A DNA stretch of 32,676 nucleotides from Anaerolineae bacterium (GCA_014879665.1 JACSRP010000154.1:1-32676); one strand, 5' to 3'. Counted from the first letter of the stretch, positions 9,304 through 17,404 are shown. Numbers and translations: made by a program. Notes: generated from the letters alone by a model not told the origin.

Positions 9304-9561
9304 TTAGTCGCCCCCTGCCGGCTCTTGAAGCCAGCCACGAATTTGCTCAATACCTTCCGGCGTTTCCAGCGCCCTCGCCAGTCCCTCAGCAGGGCTGCGC
9401 CAGCCGAAAACTCCCAGTGTAGGGCTGGTCACATAAAGTAGCTGGGCGCTCAATGCTCCGAAGGGTTCCAGAATATCCAGCGCCGTCAAAGCAGCATTAG
9501 ACCATCCGCGCGCGCGCAGTTCTGCAATCCATTCAGGTGGGTTCTTGGAGGCATTTTGCAT
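9304..9561 (-). CDS. small hypothetical protein, first gene of the minus-strand operon
   Basis: This small protein has about 85 residues when started at the ATG at 9561. The frame could extend to TTG at 9579, but that would cover the likely -10 box TATAGT (9568-9573, minus strand), so 9561 is preferred. The transcript may be leaderless, because only 6 nt separate the hexamer from the ATG. The sequence begins NPPEWIAELRARGWS, resembling the Pro-Pro-Trp-Leu motifs of the giant protein in the same operon. It has a hydrophobic middle and ends in RGWLQEPAGGD. No family was recognised. It could be a small adaptor for the membrane proteins, which is speculative. Confidence 0.65.
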   Translation of the reverse strand: MQNASKNPPEWIAELRARGWSNAALTALDILEPFGALSAQLLYVTSPTLGVFGWRSPAEGLARALETPEGIEQIRGWLQEPAGGD

Positions 9562-9567
9562 GTCTCG

Positions 9568-9573
9568 ACTATA
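9568..9573 (-). promoter_or_regulatory. -10 box TATAGT of the six-gene minus-strand operon
   Basis: TATAGT on the minus strand lies 6 nt before the ATG at 9561. No convincing -35 is seen at the usual spacing. It would give a transcript starting at or within a base or two of the start codon. Confidence 0.5.
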
Positions 9574-9687
9574 GCACAAACTGTCTTCTGTGAGGTATTA
9601 AGAGACAAAAGCAATGCGTAATGGGTGATGAGAAAAAAGTAATGCGTTTTGACTCCTCACTCATCTCTTCTTTATTTAATGCACACT

Positions 9688-9717
9688 TTGTATCCCTGCT
9701 GTATGCTCTTCTATATA
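9688..9717 (+). promoter_or_regulatory. promoter of the methyltransferase gene (TTGTAT, 18 bp, TATATA)
   Basis: A TTGTAT -35 (9688-9693) and a TATATA -10 (9712-9717) are 18 bp apart. The predicted start of transcription is about 7 nt before the ATG at 9731, and no Shine-Dalgarno sequence is present, so translation may be leaderless. Confidence 0.5.
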
Positions 9718-9730
9718 CGCTAAATCACCA

Positions 9731-11350
9731 ATGGATAACCGAAAAGCACCCACCATGACCGATCTCAACCCTGTTCGCACGCCTTACGACGACATTATTT
9801 ATCCTGAAGCCGCCTTCGCCCAATCTCACCCTGATCGCATAGCGATGCTGGGCATTCTGCTGGGCATGACCCCCGCGCCAGTCGAAAACTGCCGGGTATT
9901 GGAGCTTGGCTGTGGCACCGGCGGCAACCTGATCCCGATGGCTTACCAGTACCCCAATAGTGTTTTTGTAGGCATTGATTACGCCGCCACCCAGATTGAT
10001 GTCGCCCGCGCTGCATCAGATGCAATTAACCTCCAGAATATCGAGTTTCTCGCTAAAAATTTCCTCGATGTGACCGATGAATCGCTAGGCGAATTTGACT
10101 ACATCATCGCTCACGGCATCTATTCATGGGTGCCGCGTCCGGTTCAGGCCAAAATACTCGATCTCTATAAAAAGCATCTCGCGCCAAACGGCATCGCCTA
10201 TATCAGCTATAACACGCTGCCCGGATGGCGTATGTACGGCGTGGGTCGCGAAATGATGATGTATCGCATCCGCAATGTCACCGACTATACCGAGCGCGCG
10301 CGCACCGCCCGTGAATTCTTCAATTTCATTGCGAACATTCCAAAATCGCTGGATAACGATACCCACTGGTCGCAGTTCATGAACGCCTTCGGCATTCTGC
10401 TGCAAAGTCAGGCCTCATATCTGCAATTGAAGCCCGACGAAATGTTTGTGCACGATGAGCTTGAATACAATAACGAAGCCCTGTATTTCTATGAATTTAT
10501 GGAGCGCGCCGAAGCCGCCGGCCTACAATTCCTATCAGAATCGTATTTCCCCTACAGCGTGCTCACCAATTTCCCTGAGAATGTGCGCGATTTTCTAGGG
10601 GCGCATGCCACCAATATCATCGAGCTGGAGCAGTACCTCGATTACTTCCGCAACCGTACCTTCCGCCAAACCCTGCTAGTACACAGCGATCTGCAACTTG
10701 ATCGCCGCATCAAGCCGCAGCAGCTGGCAAAATTATTTATAACCTCGCCTATGACCAAAAGCCCTACCGCGCCAGAAGATGGCGTCCCGAACGGGATCAA
10801 ATTTGCCACCCGCAATAACGAGCTTTCCTTCGCCAGCAACGATGCTATGACCGTTTCCTCATTCTCGCTGCTCACACAAGCCTATCCCGCTGAATATGGC
10901 CTACTCGAACTGGTTGAGGCCGCCCGCGCAGACACCTATACTTATCAAGTCCCGCCTAAAACGCTTGATCAGGACTTACAGTCCACCGCCGCAAATATCC
11001 TGCAATCGTTCGGGCGTAGCTACGATATGGTCGAGCTGCGCGCCAGCCCCGCCCCGATGGTCATCGAAATCAGTGAACACCCCATCGCCAGCTTCTACGC
11101 GCGTTATCAGGCGCAAAACTCACTGGTGGTCACCAATCAACGTCATGAGCGCGTCAATCTGGATGAAACCACTCGCTTCGTGATGCTGCGCCTTGACGGG
11201 CAAACCAGCGCGGAAGATATCGCCCGGGAATTGGAACGGGCAGCCGTTGCCCCGCGCAACAAAACGCCTTTAGAAGTGCGCGAAGGCTACTACAATGAAG
11301 TCGGGAAAATATTGGGCTATCTGGCACAGTCGGCACTGCTCGTCGGCTAA
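9731..11350 (+). CDS. SAM-dependent methyltransferase with regulatory domain, PKMT-like
   Basis: This 539-residue protein carries the class I SAM-binding motif ELGCGTGG (residues 58-65), followed by VGIDYAATQI and a motif IV region FDYIIAHGIYSWVP. The central part matches the 'methyltransferase regulatory domain' architecture, and the C-terminus looks like a small winged helix (TRFVMLRLDGQTSAEDIA). Length and layout resemble the rickettsial protein-lysine methyltransferases PKMT1 and PKMT2, which modify an outer-surface protein. A similar protein-methylating role is possible here, but the substrate is unknown. The start is ATG at 9731; ATG at 9755 is an alternative, and neither has a ribosome site. 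The gene stands alone, divergent from the six-gene operon, and shares an intergenic region with it. Confidence 0.85.
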   Translation: MDNRKAPTMTDLNPVRTPYDDIIYPEAAFAQSHPDRIAMLGILLGMTPAPVENCRVLELGCGTGGNLIPMAYQYPNSVFVGIDYAATQIDVARAASDAINLQNIEFLAKNFLDVTDESLGEFDYIIAHGIYSWVPRPVQAKILDLYKKHLAPNGIAYISYNTLPGWRMYGVGREMMMYRIRNVTDYTERARTAREFFNFIANIPKSLDNDTHWSQFMNAFGILLQSQASYLQLKPDEMFVHDELEYNNEALYFYEFMERAEAAGLQFLSESYFPYSVLTNFPENVRDFLGAHATNIIELEQYLDYFRNRTFRQTLLVHSDLQLDRRIKPQQLAKLFITSPMTKSPTAPEDGVPNGIKFATRNNELSFASNDAMTVSSFSLLTQAYPAEYGLLELVEAARADTYTYQVPPKTLDQDLQSTAANILQSFGRSYDMVELRASPAPMVIEISEHPIASFYARYQAQNSLVVTNQRHERVNLDETTRFVMLRLDGQTSAEDIARELERAAVAPRNKTPLEVREGYYNEVGKILGYLAQSALLVG

Positions 11351-11416
11351 GTCACAAATCTGTCAAGCCGGGTTAAGTGTTCAGCGAGTGTTTATGAAGC
11401 ACCCTGTTTTTGATCC

Positions 11417-11471
11417 CCACCCCTACCGCGCTTCGCTTAGCCTCTCATCCCCATTGCAATGGGGATGAGAG
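11417..11471. repeat. GC-rich palindromic intergenic repeat with a perfect 30-bp palindrome
   Basis: CCACCCCTACC (11417-11427) is followed by a perfect palindrome at 11442-11471. Its left arm is CTCTCATCCCCATTG, followed without a loop by its exact reverse complement. There is no T-run after it, so it is a repeat or cruciform rather than a classical terminator. Related sequence occurs at 13342-13378, 28373-28408 and 32525-32557. Confidence 0.75.
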
Positions 11472-11486
11472 ATAATTCAAATTATG

Positions 11487-11492
11487 TACAAT
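11487..11492 (+). promoter_or_regulatory. -10 box TACAAT before the TPR protein gene
   Basis: TACAAT lies 37 nt before the ATG at 11530, immediately after the palindromic repeat. The -35 is not recognisable. The same hexamer precedes four other genes or frames in the window. Confidence 0.5.
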
Positions 11493-11529
11493 CGTCCACA
11501 GTAGCCGTCACAACAGGGGCTTGGTTGTA

Positions 11530-12516
11530 ATGAAACGTCTCTTGATCGCCTTAATCTTGCTGACCACGCTTTTAGCGAGCAGTGACATACCCTCGCTTGC
11601 TCAGCAAACCGGATCAGAACAAGGCGGTTCACAGGCCGTGGCCCCCGGTTCTGTGCTGCCGCAGCTTTACGAGCGCGGCGGTACTCGCCTCGATTCCGGC
11701 GATTACGAAGGCGCAGCGCTTGATTTCAGCCTATTTCTACTGTTCAACCCCACTTACTCACAGGGTTTCTTTGCCCGTGCCCTCTCTCAAATCGCCCTGA
11801 ACAATCGCGCTGCCGCCATCACCGATCTCACCAACGCACTGGCCTTTGCCCCACAAACCAGCCCGCGCTATCTCGCCAACCTTTTTGGGCTGCGGGGGCA
11901 GGTCTATCAGCAGGATGGATCGTTTGATCTGGCACTGGACGATTACACGTCAGCCGTGGATCTCGATCCAACCGGCGAGAATTACGCCAATCGCGGATTT
12001 CTCTTCGCTGGCGCGCGCCGTTTTGAAGAAGCATTAGCCGACTTTGACAGCGCCGCCGGGCTGCTGCCCGATGTTCCGCTGCTGGCATTAGCTCGCGCCA
12101 ATCTATTCGCTCAGCTGCAAAATTCCAGCGCCGAAGCTGTGGAAATCCTGCGTTATGTGAATCTCATTCAGACGAACGTGATCACTGTTGGAGAACTGAA
12201 CACACGGGGCGAGGCCTCAATCGTAGAAGTAACCAATGGGGACGTTTTGCTGTTCACTTTTGAGGGCGCGCAGGGGCAGTTGGTCAGCATCCGCGCCGAA
12301 CCCCTCACCGGGAATACTATTGATCCGCTGCTGGTACTGCTGGATGAAAACGGCATTCCCCTCGCCGCAAACGATGACGCCAGCGGCAGCGACTTAAGCG
12401 CCGCCATCCGTCAGTTTGAACTCCCTGCTGATGGCGTCTATACCGTGATGCTCACACACGCGCTTGGTGGCGATAATGGCATCGTCTCCATCACCATGAT
12501 CTTGAGAGAAAACTAG
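11530..12516 (+). CDS. secreted TPR protein with a C-terminal PPC-like beta domain
   Basis: The protein has 328 residues from the ATG at 11530. A TTG three codons upstream is possible, but MKRLLIALILLTTLLASS gives a normal signal peptide that ends near SLAQQ. Residues 45-205 form tetratricopeptide repeats (GDYEGAALDFSLFLLFNP, GSFDLALDDYTSAVDLDP, RRFEEALADFDSAAGLLP). The last 120 residues form a PPC-like beta-sandwich (DPLLVLLDENGIPLAANDD, FELPADGVYTVMLTH), usual in secreted Chloroflexota proteins. It probably acts outside the membrane in protein-protein interactions. Its stop shares the CTAG sequence with the stop of the convergent glycosylase gene (4-bp overlap). Confidence 0.85.
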   Translation: MKRLLIALILLTTLLASSDIPSLAQQTGSEQGGSQAVAPGSVLPQLYERGGTRLDSGDYEGAALDFSLFLLFNPTYSQGFFARALSQIALNNRAAAITDLTNALAFAPQTSPRYLANLFGLRGQVYQQDGSFDLALDDYTSAVDLDPTGENYANRGFLFAGARRFEEALADFDSAAGLLPDVPLLALARANLFAQLQNSSAEAVEILRYVNLIQTNVITVGELNTRGEASIVEVTNGDVLLFTFEGAQGQLVSIRAEPLTGNTIDPLLVLLDENGIPLAANDDASGSDLSAAIRQFELPADGVYTVMLTHALGGDNGIVSITMILREN

Positions 12517-13469
12517 CGTTCTTCAAACGCCGACTTATCAAGCGCCCAGCGTGTTAGTGTATAAAATCCCGCCAGCCCGGCGTAATCGCCATATCGCTGA
12601 AAAACCGCGTCCATCGCCGGAATATCAATCCGTCCTTTTACGCCATGATAATAGTGATTCACAGCAGACCGCAGCGCCACATCCGCCCCACCAACATATA
12701 AGAAATGCCCTAGCGAACGAATCATCGTCCATGCTGCCGTCCAATGCCCGACCCCCGGCAGCGCCAGCAGCGCCTCATACATCGCCTTTTCGCCGCCCGC
12801 TAGCAGCCGCTCTAATCCTAACTCCCCCGAAACTTCTCGCCGGGCAATAGCCAGCATCCGCCCCACACGCACAAAAGTGATCTTCAACGACGCTAATTCC
12901 GCCGGTTCTAGCGCCGCCAGCCGTTCCGCCGTCGGGTACACGTAATAACGCTCGCCTTGATACTCCACTGAGTCGCCATAGGTTTCCGCCAGCCACATTT
13001 CGGCTTTCTGCGCTGCTTTCAGCGCGATCTGTTGTTCGATGATCGTCACCATCAGCGATTCAAACACACTGGTGAAGCGCAGCAGGCGCAGCCCGCGCAG
13101 TCGTTCAACCGTGCCTTGCAGCACCGGATCAGCCGCCGCCAGCGCATAAAATGGCGCCGGATCAAATGCCGGATCGATCATCCACGCAATATTTTTGCGC
13201 AGCACATCTTCTGAAAGCGAGCCTTTTGCCGCGAGCAGGTTCACCCGCACTAACGACGCTTCCATCGTCCCCTCACCGGCCAGTTCAACCAGCGCCACCG
13301 CCTCGCCCACCCGCATCGCCCGCCGATACCGCGCCTGTTTTCCCCCTCTGCGTACGGAAAGAGGATCAGGGGATGAGATTGCCTTCCCCAATGTCTGGTA
13401 TCCCGCCGCTGCTGTAAACATCAGCCCGAAATCAACCGGCGGTCGCAGCGAAAAAACAAAATCTAGCAT
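12513..13469 (-). CDS. AlkA-like DNA-3-methyladenine glycosylase (HhH-GPD family)
   Basis: This 318-residue enzyme should remove alkylated purines in base-excision repair in the cytoplasm. The HhH-GPD domain is clear: FTSVFESLMVTIIEQQI, the helix-hairpin-helix LLALPGVGHWTAAW (about 233-246) and the catalytic aspartate in GGADVALRS (D263). The N-terminal third is AlkA-like but carries an odd stretch, ISSPDPLSVRRGGKQ (about 31-45). It is coded by DNA resembling the intergenic palindromic repeats of this window, so it may be an in-frame repeat insertion. The ATG at 13469 is followed by LDFVFSLRPP, typical of this subfamily. It is convergent with the TPR gene and divergent from the PPC gene. The family is firm; the exact substrate range is not readable. 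Confidence 0.88.
   Translation of the reverse strand: MLDFVFSLRPPVDFGLMFTAAAGYQTLGKAISSPDPLSVRRGGKQARYRRAMRVGEAVALVELAGEGTMEASLVRVNLLAAKGSLSEDVLRKNIAWMIDPAFDPAPFYALAAADPVLQGTVERLRGLRLLRFTSVFESLMVTIIEQQIALKAAQKAEMWLAETYGDSVEYQGERYYVYPTAERLAALEPAELASLKITFVRVGRMLAIARREVSGELGLERLLAGGEKAMYEALLALPGVGHWTAAWTMIRSLGHFLYVGGADVALRSAVNHYYHGVKGRIDIPAMDAVFQRYGDYAGLAGFYTLTRWALDKSAFEER
13342..13378 (-). repeat. palindromic-repeat-like sequence inside the glycosylase gene
   Basis: On the minus strand it begins TCTCATCCCC, has an imperfect inverted core around GTAC and ends in CAGAGGGGG. TCTCATCCCC is also the left part of the 11442 palindrome. It codes residues about 31-43 in frame. Confidence 0.45.
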
Positions 13470-13492
13470 GGGAATAGCGACTGCCTTTCGAG

Positions 13493-13514
13493 TATAGTTG
13501 CAGGGTTCAAGGAG
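13493..13514 (+). promoter_or_regulatory. -10 box TATAGT and ribosome site AAGGAG of the PPC-like protein gene
   Basis: TATAGT at 13493-13498 precedes AAGGAG at 13509-13514, which is 5 bp before the ATG at 13520. No clear -35 is present. Confidence 0.55.
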
Positions 13515-13519
13515 CGATT

Positions 13520-14770
13520 ATGCGCCTTTATTCTATGCTTTTGGCCGCGGTATTTGTGCTGTTAATGCTCATCCTGCCTGCCGCTGCTCAATCTGTCGAA
13601 ACCATTACTATCGGCGGTGCGGTGGTTGGCAGCGTCACCGATGCGGTTCCTGCCCCCAGCTACTTCTTCGATGCGGACTCCGGTCAAATCGTTACCATCC
13701 GGCTGGAAACCACAACCTCGGGCTTCAATCCTGTCGTCCTGCTGGCCGATGCCAATAACAACGTGATCGAAACGCTGAGCGCCTCTCCCGGCGTGCAAAT
13801 CATCGGCGGCACTGTAGCCCTGAATGCAGCCGGGCGCTATTTTGTGCAGGTACAGGGCGCGGGCGGCTCGCGCGGTCAATTCCAACTTGCGATTCTGGAA
13901 GGCGATCAGCCGCTGGTTTCTCCCACCCCCACATCGCCGCCAGTTGAAAACACGCCCACGCAGGCGGAACCACCCTCAATTCTGCCCGAACTCACCCCCG
14001 GCAACTCTGAACAGGGTGGGGTCAGTGCCGATAACCCGCAGCAGGTCTATGCAATCCGGCCACTCGATACACCGCAGGTGCTTGAAGCTCGCCGTGCCTC
14101 TGGCGGAACTCTCGAAATTGCCTTACAGGACGATTCCGGAACCATTGTCGGCAGCATCAGCGCCCTGCTAGATGGCGGCGCCTTCATCATTCCCGCTGTT
14201 GGCGCTGGCGAAACCTCGGAATATCGCCTGATCATTACTCATGCAGGCGGGGGGTTTGTCGCTAACTATCGCTTACTGCTTGCCCCCCTGAACGAAGGCG
14301 ATCCGGTCATTGATCCTAACCGGCCAATACCGGCAAGCGTGACTCTGCCGCCCACCCTCGCGCCAACAGCAGCACCCACCGCCACGCCCGCCGCGCCCGC
14401 AGATATTGACCTGCTGCTCACATGGGACACAACGCAGCTTCTTGTGACCAATGTTTCTGGAGTACCCATCAACATCAGCGGTCTAGCATTTGCAGGGAAC
14501 AACCGCCGCGCCAATCCTGATTTCTGGGCATCCGGCAATCCCGCCTTTAACCTGTACGCCATGCCCAATAATGCCTGCGCCGGGTTCCGCCCGCTGGCCT
14601 ATCCTGACGCGCCGCGCCTGACTTCACCCTGTGATGATCTCGCGGCATGGTATTCCGCCGACATTGTCTATTTCTGGAGCGGAGAAACGTTTGATGTATA
14701 CAACAACGGGCAAATAGTCTCCACTTGCCCATCAGTCACTGGCACCTGCGGCATAGATATGCCTGATTAG
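13520..14770 (+). CDS. secreted protein with PPC-like beta domains and Thr/Pro linkers
   Basis: This 416-residue protein has a signal peptide (MRLYSMLLAAVFVLLMLIL, cleaved near AAAQS). Two PPC-like beta-sandwiches follow (about 25-135 and 165-265; the first has SYFFDADSGQIVTIRLE and GRYFVQVQGAGGSRGQF). Thr/Pro linkers (PTPTSPPVENTPTQ; PPTLAPTAAPTATPAAP) separate them. A C-terminal domain (LLVTNVSGVPINISGLAF) has four cysteines that could form disulfides outside the cell. There is no enzyme motif. It is expected to be a cell-surface or exported binding protein. It has its own promoter and a strong ribosome site, and it is followed by a GC-rich inverted repeat. Confidence 0.83.
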   Translation: MRLYSMLLAAVFVLLMLILPAAAQSVETITIGGAVVGSVTDAVPAPSYFFDADSGQIVTIRLETTTSGFNPVVLLADANNNVIETLSASPGVQIIGGTVALNAAGRYFVQVQGAGGSRGQFQLAILEGDQPLVSPTPTSPPVENTPTQAEPPSILPELTPGNSEQGGVSADNPQQVYAIRPLDTPQVLEARRASGGTLEIALQDDSGTIVGSISALLDGGAFIIPAVGAGETSEYRLIITHAGGGFVANYRLLLAPLNEGDPVIDPNRPIPASVTLPPTLAPTAAPTATPAAPADIDLLLTWDTTQLLVTNVSGVPINISGLAFAGNNRRANPDFWASGNPAFNLYAMPNNACAGFRPLAYPDAPRLTSPCDDLAAWYSADIVYFWSGETFDVYNNGQIVSTCPSVTGTCGIDMPD

Positions 14771-14784
14771 CCCTTAGCCTATCT

Positions 14785-14824
14785 CCCGCGTTCCCCCTCC
14801 TAAGGCGATAGAGGGGAACGCGGG
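14785..14824. repeat. GC-rich inverted repeat, 12-bp perfect stem
   Basis: CCCGCGTTCCCC (14785-14796) is repeated inverted at 14813-14824 with a 16-nt loop. There is no T-tract. It may slow transcription between the PPC gene and malic enzyme, or belong to the palindromic repeats of the window. Confidence 0.7.
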
Positions 14825-14872
14825 GTAAAGACATTCGCTCAGGTCGAAAACGCGCCCGAACCAAAACTTGGC

Positions 14873-14878
14873 TACAAT
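14873..14878 (+). promoter_or_regulatory. -10 box TACAAT of the malic enzyme gene
   Basis: TACAAT lies 28 nt before the ATG at 14907. AGGA at 14894-14897 serves as ribosome site with 9-bp spacing. Confidence 0.55.
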
Positions 14879-14906
14879 TAAGCGCCTACGAATAGGAAAT
14901 TGAAAA

Positions 14907-17162
14907 ATGCCTTCTTTCACAAAACAAGATGTCTTTGAATACCACAGCAATGGTCGCCCCGGAAAAATCGAGGTTGTCTCCACCAAACCGCTGCGCACCC
15001 AGCGCGATCTTTCGCTGGCCTACACCCCCGGCGTGGCCGAAGCAGTGCTTGAAATTGACCGGCGCCCGCTGACCGTCTACGAACTGACCGCTAAGAGCAA
15101 CCTTGTCGGGGTCATCACCAACGGCACGGCCATCTTAGGGTTAGGCAATCTAGGCCCGCTGGCTTCCAAACCGGTTATGGAAGGCAAAGGTGTCCTTTTT
15201 AAGCGTTTTGCCGATATTGACGTGTTCGATATTGAAATTAACGCCAGCACCGCCGAAGAGGTGATCGCCGTCGTGCGCGCTCTGGCGCCAACTTTCGGCG
15301 GCATCAATCTTGAAGACATTAAATCCCCTGAATGTTTTGAGATCGAAACCCGTCTGAGGAGTGAGCTGGATATTCCCGTCTTTCACGACGATCAACACGG
15401 CACCGCCATTATCAGCGGCGCGGCTTTGATGAATGCCTGCGCCATCGTCGGCAAGCGTCTAGATGAAATTCGCGTCGTGGTCAGCGGCGCCGGCGCTGCG
15501 GCCATCTCAACCTCTGAATTTTATGTGCGGTTGGGCGTTAAGCGCGAGAATATCACCCTCACTGATCTTTACGGCGTGGTCTATTCGGGTCGCCCCGAAG
15601 ACATGGATGTTTATAAAGGCGCGTTCGCTGAAGGCAAGTCGCCCGGTACCTTGAGCGACGTGATCGGCGGCGCGGATGTGTTTCTTGGCCTCTCTGCTGG
15701 CGGCGTGCTCAAGCAAGATATGGTCAAGCGCATGGCTGCTGACCCGATCATCTTTGCGCTGGCGAACCCCACTCCCGAAATTATGCCGGAACAGGTTTTT
15801 GAAGTACGCAAAGATGCGGTGGTTGCCACCGGACGCAGCGACTACCCCAATCAGGTCAACAACGTTCTCGGTTTCCCCTTCCTCTTTCGCGGCGCTTTAG
15901 ATGTCTATGCTCGCCAGATCAACGAAGAGATGAAGATGGCCGCTTCCCGCGCGCTGGCGGTGTTGGCGCATGAAGACGTGCCCGACAGCGTGCTTTCAGC
16001 CTACGGGCTTGAAGCGCTGCGTTTTGGCCGCGAGTACCTGATTCCTAAGCCGCTGGATTCCCGCGTGCTGCGCTTTGTTGCGCCAGCCGTCGCCGAAGCC
16101 GCCATGTCTAGCGGCGTCGCCCGCCGCGAAATTGATCTGGCCGCCTATAGTGATGAGCTGATCAATCGCATGAGCAGCGGGCAGCTCATTCGCAATCGCA
16201 TTATCAATATGGCGAAGAACGGCCCTCGCAAGCGCGTGGTCTATGCTGAAGGTGAAGAACCCAAGGTGCTGCGCGCGGCCGCCGTAGTACAGGATGAAGG
16301 CTTAGCCACACCCATTTTGCTTGGTCGCAAAGATCGCATCGAGCAGCGCATTGAAGAGCTTGGCTTGCACTTTGATCCGCTGCCAGAAATTATTGATCCG
16401 TATGACGAACTCTGGCGCACTCGCTATCAGGGGCCGATGCACGAAATGCGCCAACGGCGCGGCGTTACGCTTCGCGGCGCGCGGGTGCTCCTGCGTGATC
16501 GCAATTATTTCGGCCCCATGATGCTGCGCATGGGTGATGCTGATGCCTTCCTCAGCGGTATCACCTATGAATATCCTGATGTCGTACGCCCCGCCCTTCA
16601 ATTGTTCCATACTCGCCCCGGCGCGCTGCGCGCCAGCGGCGTATACATCGTCATCGTCAAGGGGCGGGTGTATTTCTTCACCGACGCCACCGTGAATATT
16701 GACCCCGATGCCGCAACCCTGTGTGAAGTGGCTATCCTCGCCGCTGACTTTGCCCGCACACTGGAGATCGAGCCAAAAGTCGCTATGCTCTCCTTCTCCA
16801 ATTTTGGCAGTACGCCTCATCCGCTGTCCACCAAAGTGCGCGAAGCCGTTGAGCGAGTGCGCCATAAGCGCCCGGATATTGCGATTGACGGTGAAATGCA
16901 AGCTGATGTCGCCGTTGTGCCAGAACTCGTTGATTCGCGCTACAGCTTCAGCCGCGTCAAAGATGCCAACGTGCTCGTTTTTCCCGATCTGGCCTCTGCA
17001 AATGTGGCTTATAAGCTGATGGCAAGGCTAGGCAATGCCGAAACCATCGGCCCCATCTTGCTTGGTTTAGGCGCGCCTGTGCATGTGCTCCAGGCGGGCG
17101 ATGACGTAGATGCTATCGTCGCCATGACCGCCGTCTCGGTCATTGACGCGCAAAGCCGCTAA
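14907..17162 (+). CDS. maeB: NADP-dependent malic enzyme with fused phosphotransacetylase-like domain
   Basis: This 751-residue protein has the full length of the MaeB hybrid type. It decarboxylates malate to pyruvate, producing NADPH in the cytoplasm. The malic domain (about 1-410) shows SLAYTPGVAEAVLEIDRRP, ILGLGNLGPLASKPVMEGK, the metal-site region VFHDDQHGTAIISGAAL and the nucleotide-binding loop VVSGAGAAAIS. The C-terminal part (about 425-750; RKRVVYAEGEEPKVLRAA, DADAFLSGITYEYPD, DGEMQADVA) is phosphotransacetylase-like. In known MaeB proteins that part is regulatory, for example responding to acetyl-CoA, and not catalytic. The gene stands alone with its own TACAAT promoter and a downstream hairpin. 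The enzyme type is firm; cofactor preference is inferred from the architecture. Confidence 0.94.
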   Translation: MPSFTKQDVFEYHSNGRPGKIEVVSTKPLRTQRDLSLAYTPGVAEAVLEIDRRPLTVYELTAKSNLVGVITNGTAILGLGNLGPLASKPVMEGKGVLFKRFADIDVFDIEINASTAEEVIAVVRALAPTFGGINLEDIKSPECFEIETRLRSELDIPVFHDDQHGTAIISGAALMNACAIVGKRLDEIRVVVSGAGAAAISTSEFYVRLGVKRENITLTDLYGVVYSGRPEDMDVYKGAFAEGKSPGTLSDVIGGADVFLGLSAGGVLKQDMVKRMAADPIIFALANPTPEIMPEQVFEVRKDAVVATGRSDYPNQVNNVLGFPFLFRGALDVYARQINEEMKMAASRALAVLAHEDVPDSVLSAYGLEALRFGREYLIPKPLDSRVLRFVAPAVAEAAMSSGVARREIDLAAYSDELINRMSSGQLIRNRIINMAKNGPRKRVVYAEGEEPKVLRAAAVVQDEGLATPILLGRKDRIEQRIEELGLHFDPLPEIIDPYDELWRTRYQGPMHEMRQRRGVTLRGARVLLRDRNYFGPMMLRMGDADAFLSGITYEYPDVVRPALQLFHTRPGALRASGVYIVIVKGRVYFFTDATVNIDPDAATLCEVAILAADFARTLEIEPKVAMLSFSNFGSTPHPLSTKVREAVERVRHKRPDIAIDGEMQADVAVVPELVDSRYSFSRVKDANVLVFPDLASANVAYKLMARLGNAETIGPILLGLGAPVHVLQAGDDVDAIVAMTAVSVIDAQSR

Positions 17163-17167
17163 GTAGG

Positions 17168-17187
17168 GGGCGCAGCGTGCTGCGCCC
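17168..17187 (+). terminator. hairpin after malic enzyme
   Basis: GGGCGCAGC, GT, GCTGCGCCC forms a perfect 9-bp stem 5 bp after the stop, followed by TATGTTATG and not a true T-run. It is a likely but weak intrinsic terminator. The rest of the gap to 17404 holds no gene that I can support. Confidence 0.5.
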
Positions 17188-17404
17188 TATGTTATGCTGC
17201 CCCCTCTCTGACGTGGAACTCATCCCTTCCTTTTTCTCCCCCTTCCTGTCCGATTGGCCTACGAATATTCCCTGTTTCATTGCAATGTCCGAATATTGCT
17301 GCTAATAATGGCGCGTTCGAAAATTCTACTTGCTGAAAGGAAAATGCTTGCGCTTCTAGCATCACCCGTTCGTTGCCCCATGAAGTTGCAGCATAAATTA
17401 GCCT

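Noticed and set aside
9604-9680. Imperfect repeats of AATGCGT and TGATGAG between the divergent genes
   Set aside because: Too short and irregular to call a repeat family or operator.
16302-16901. 199-residue minus-strand open frame inside malic enzyme
   Set aside because: It lies fully within the conserved phosphotransacetylase-like domain and has no family features.
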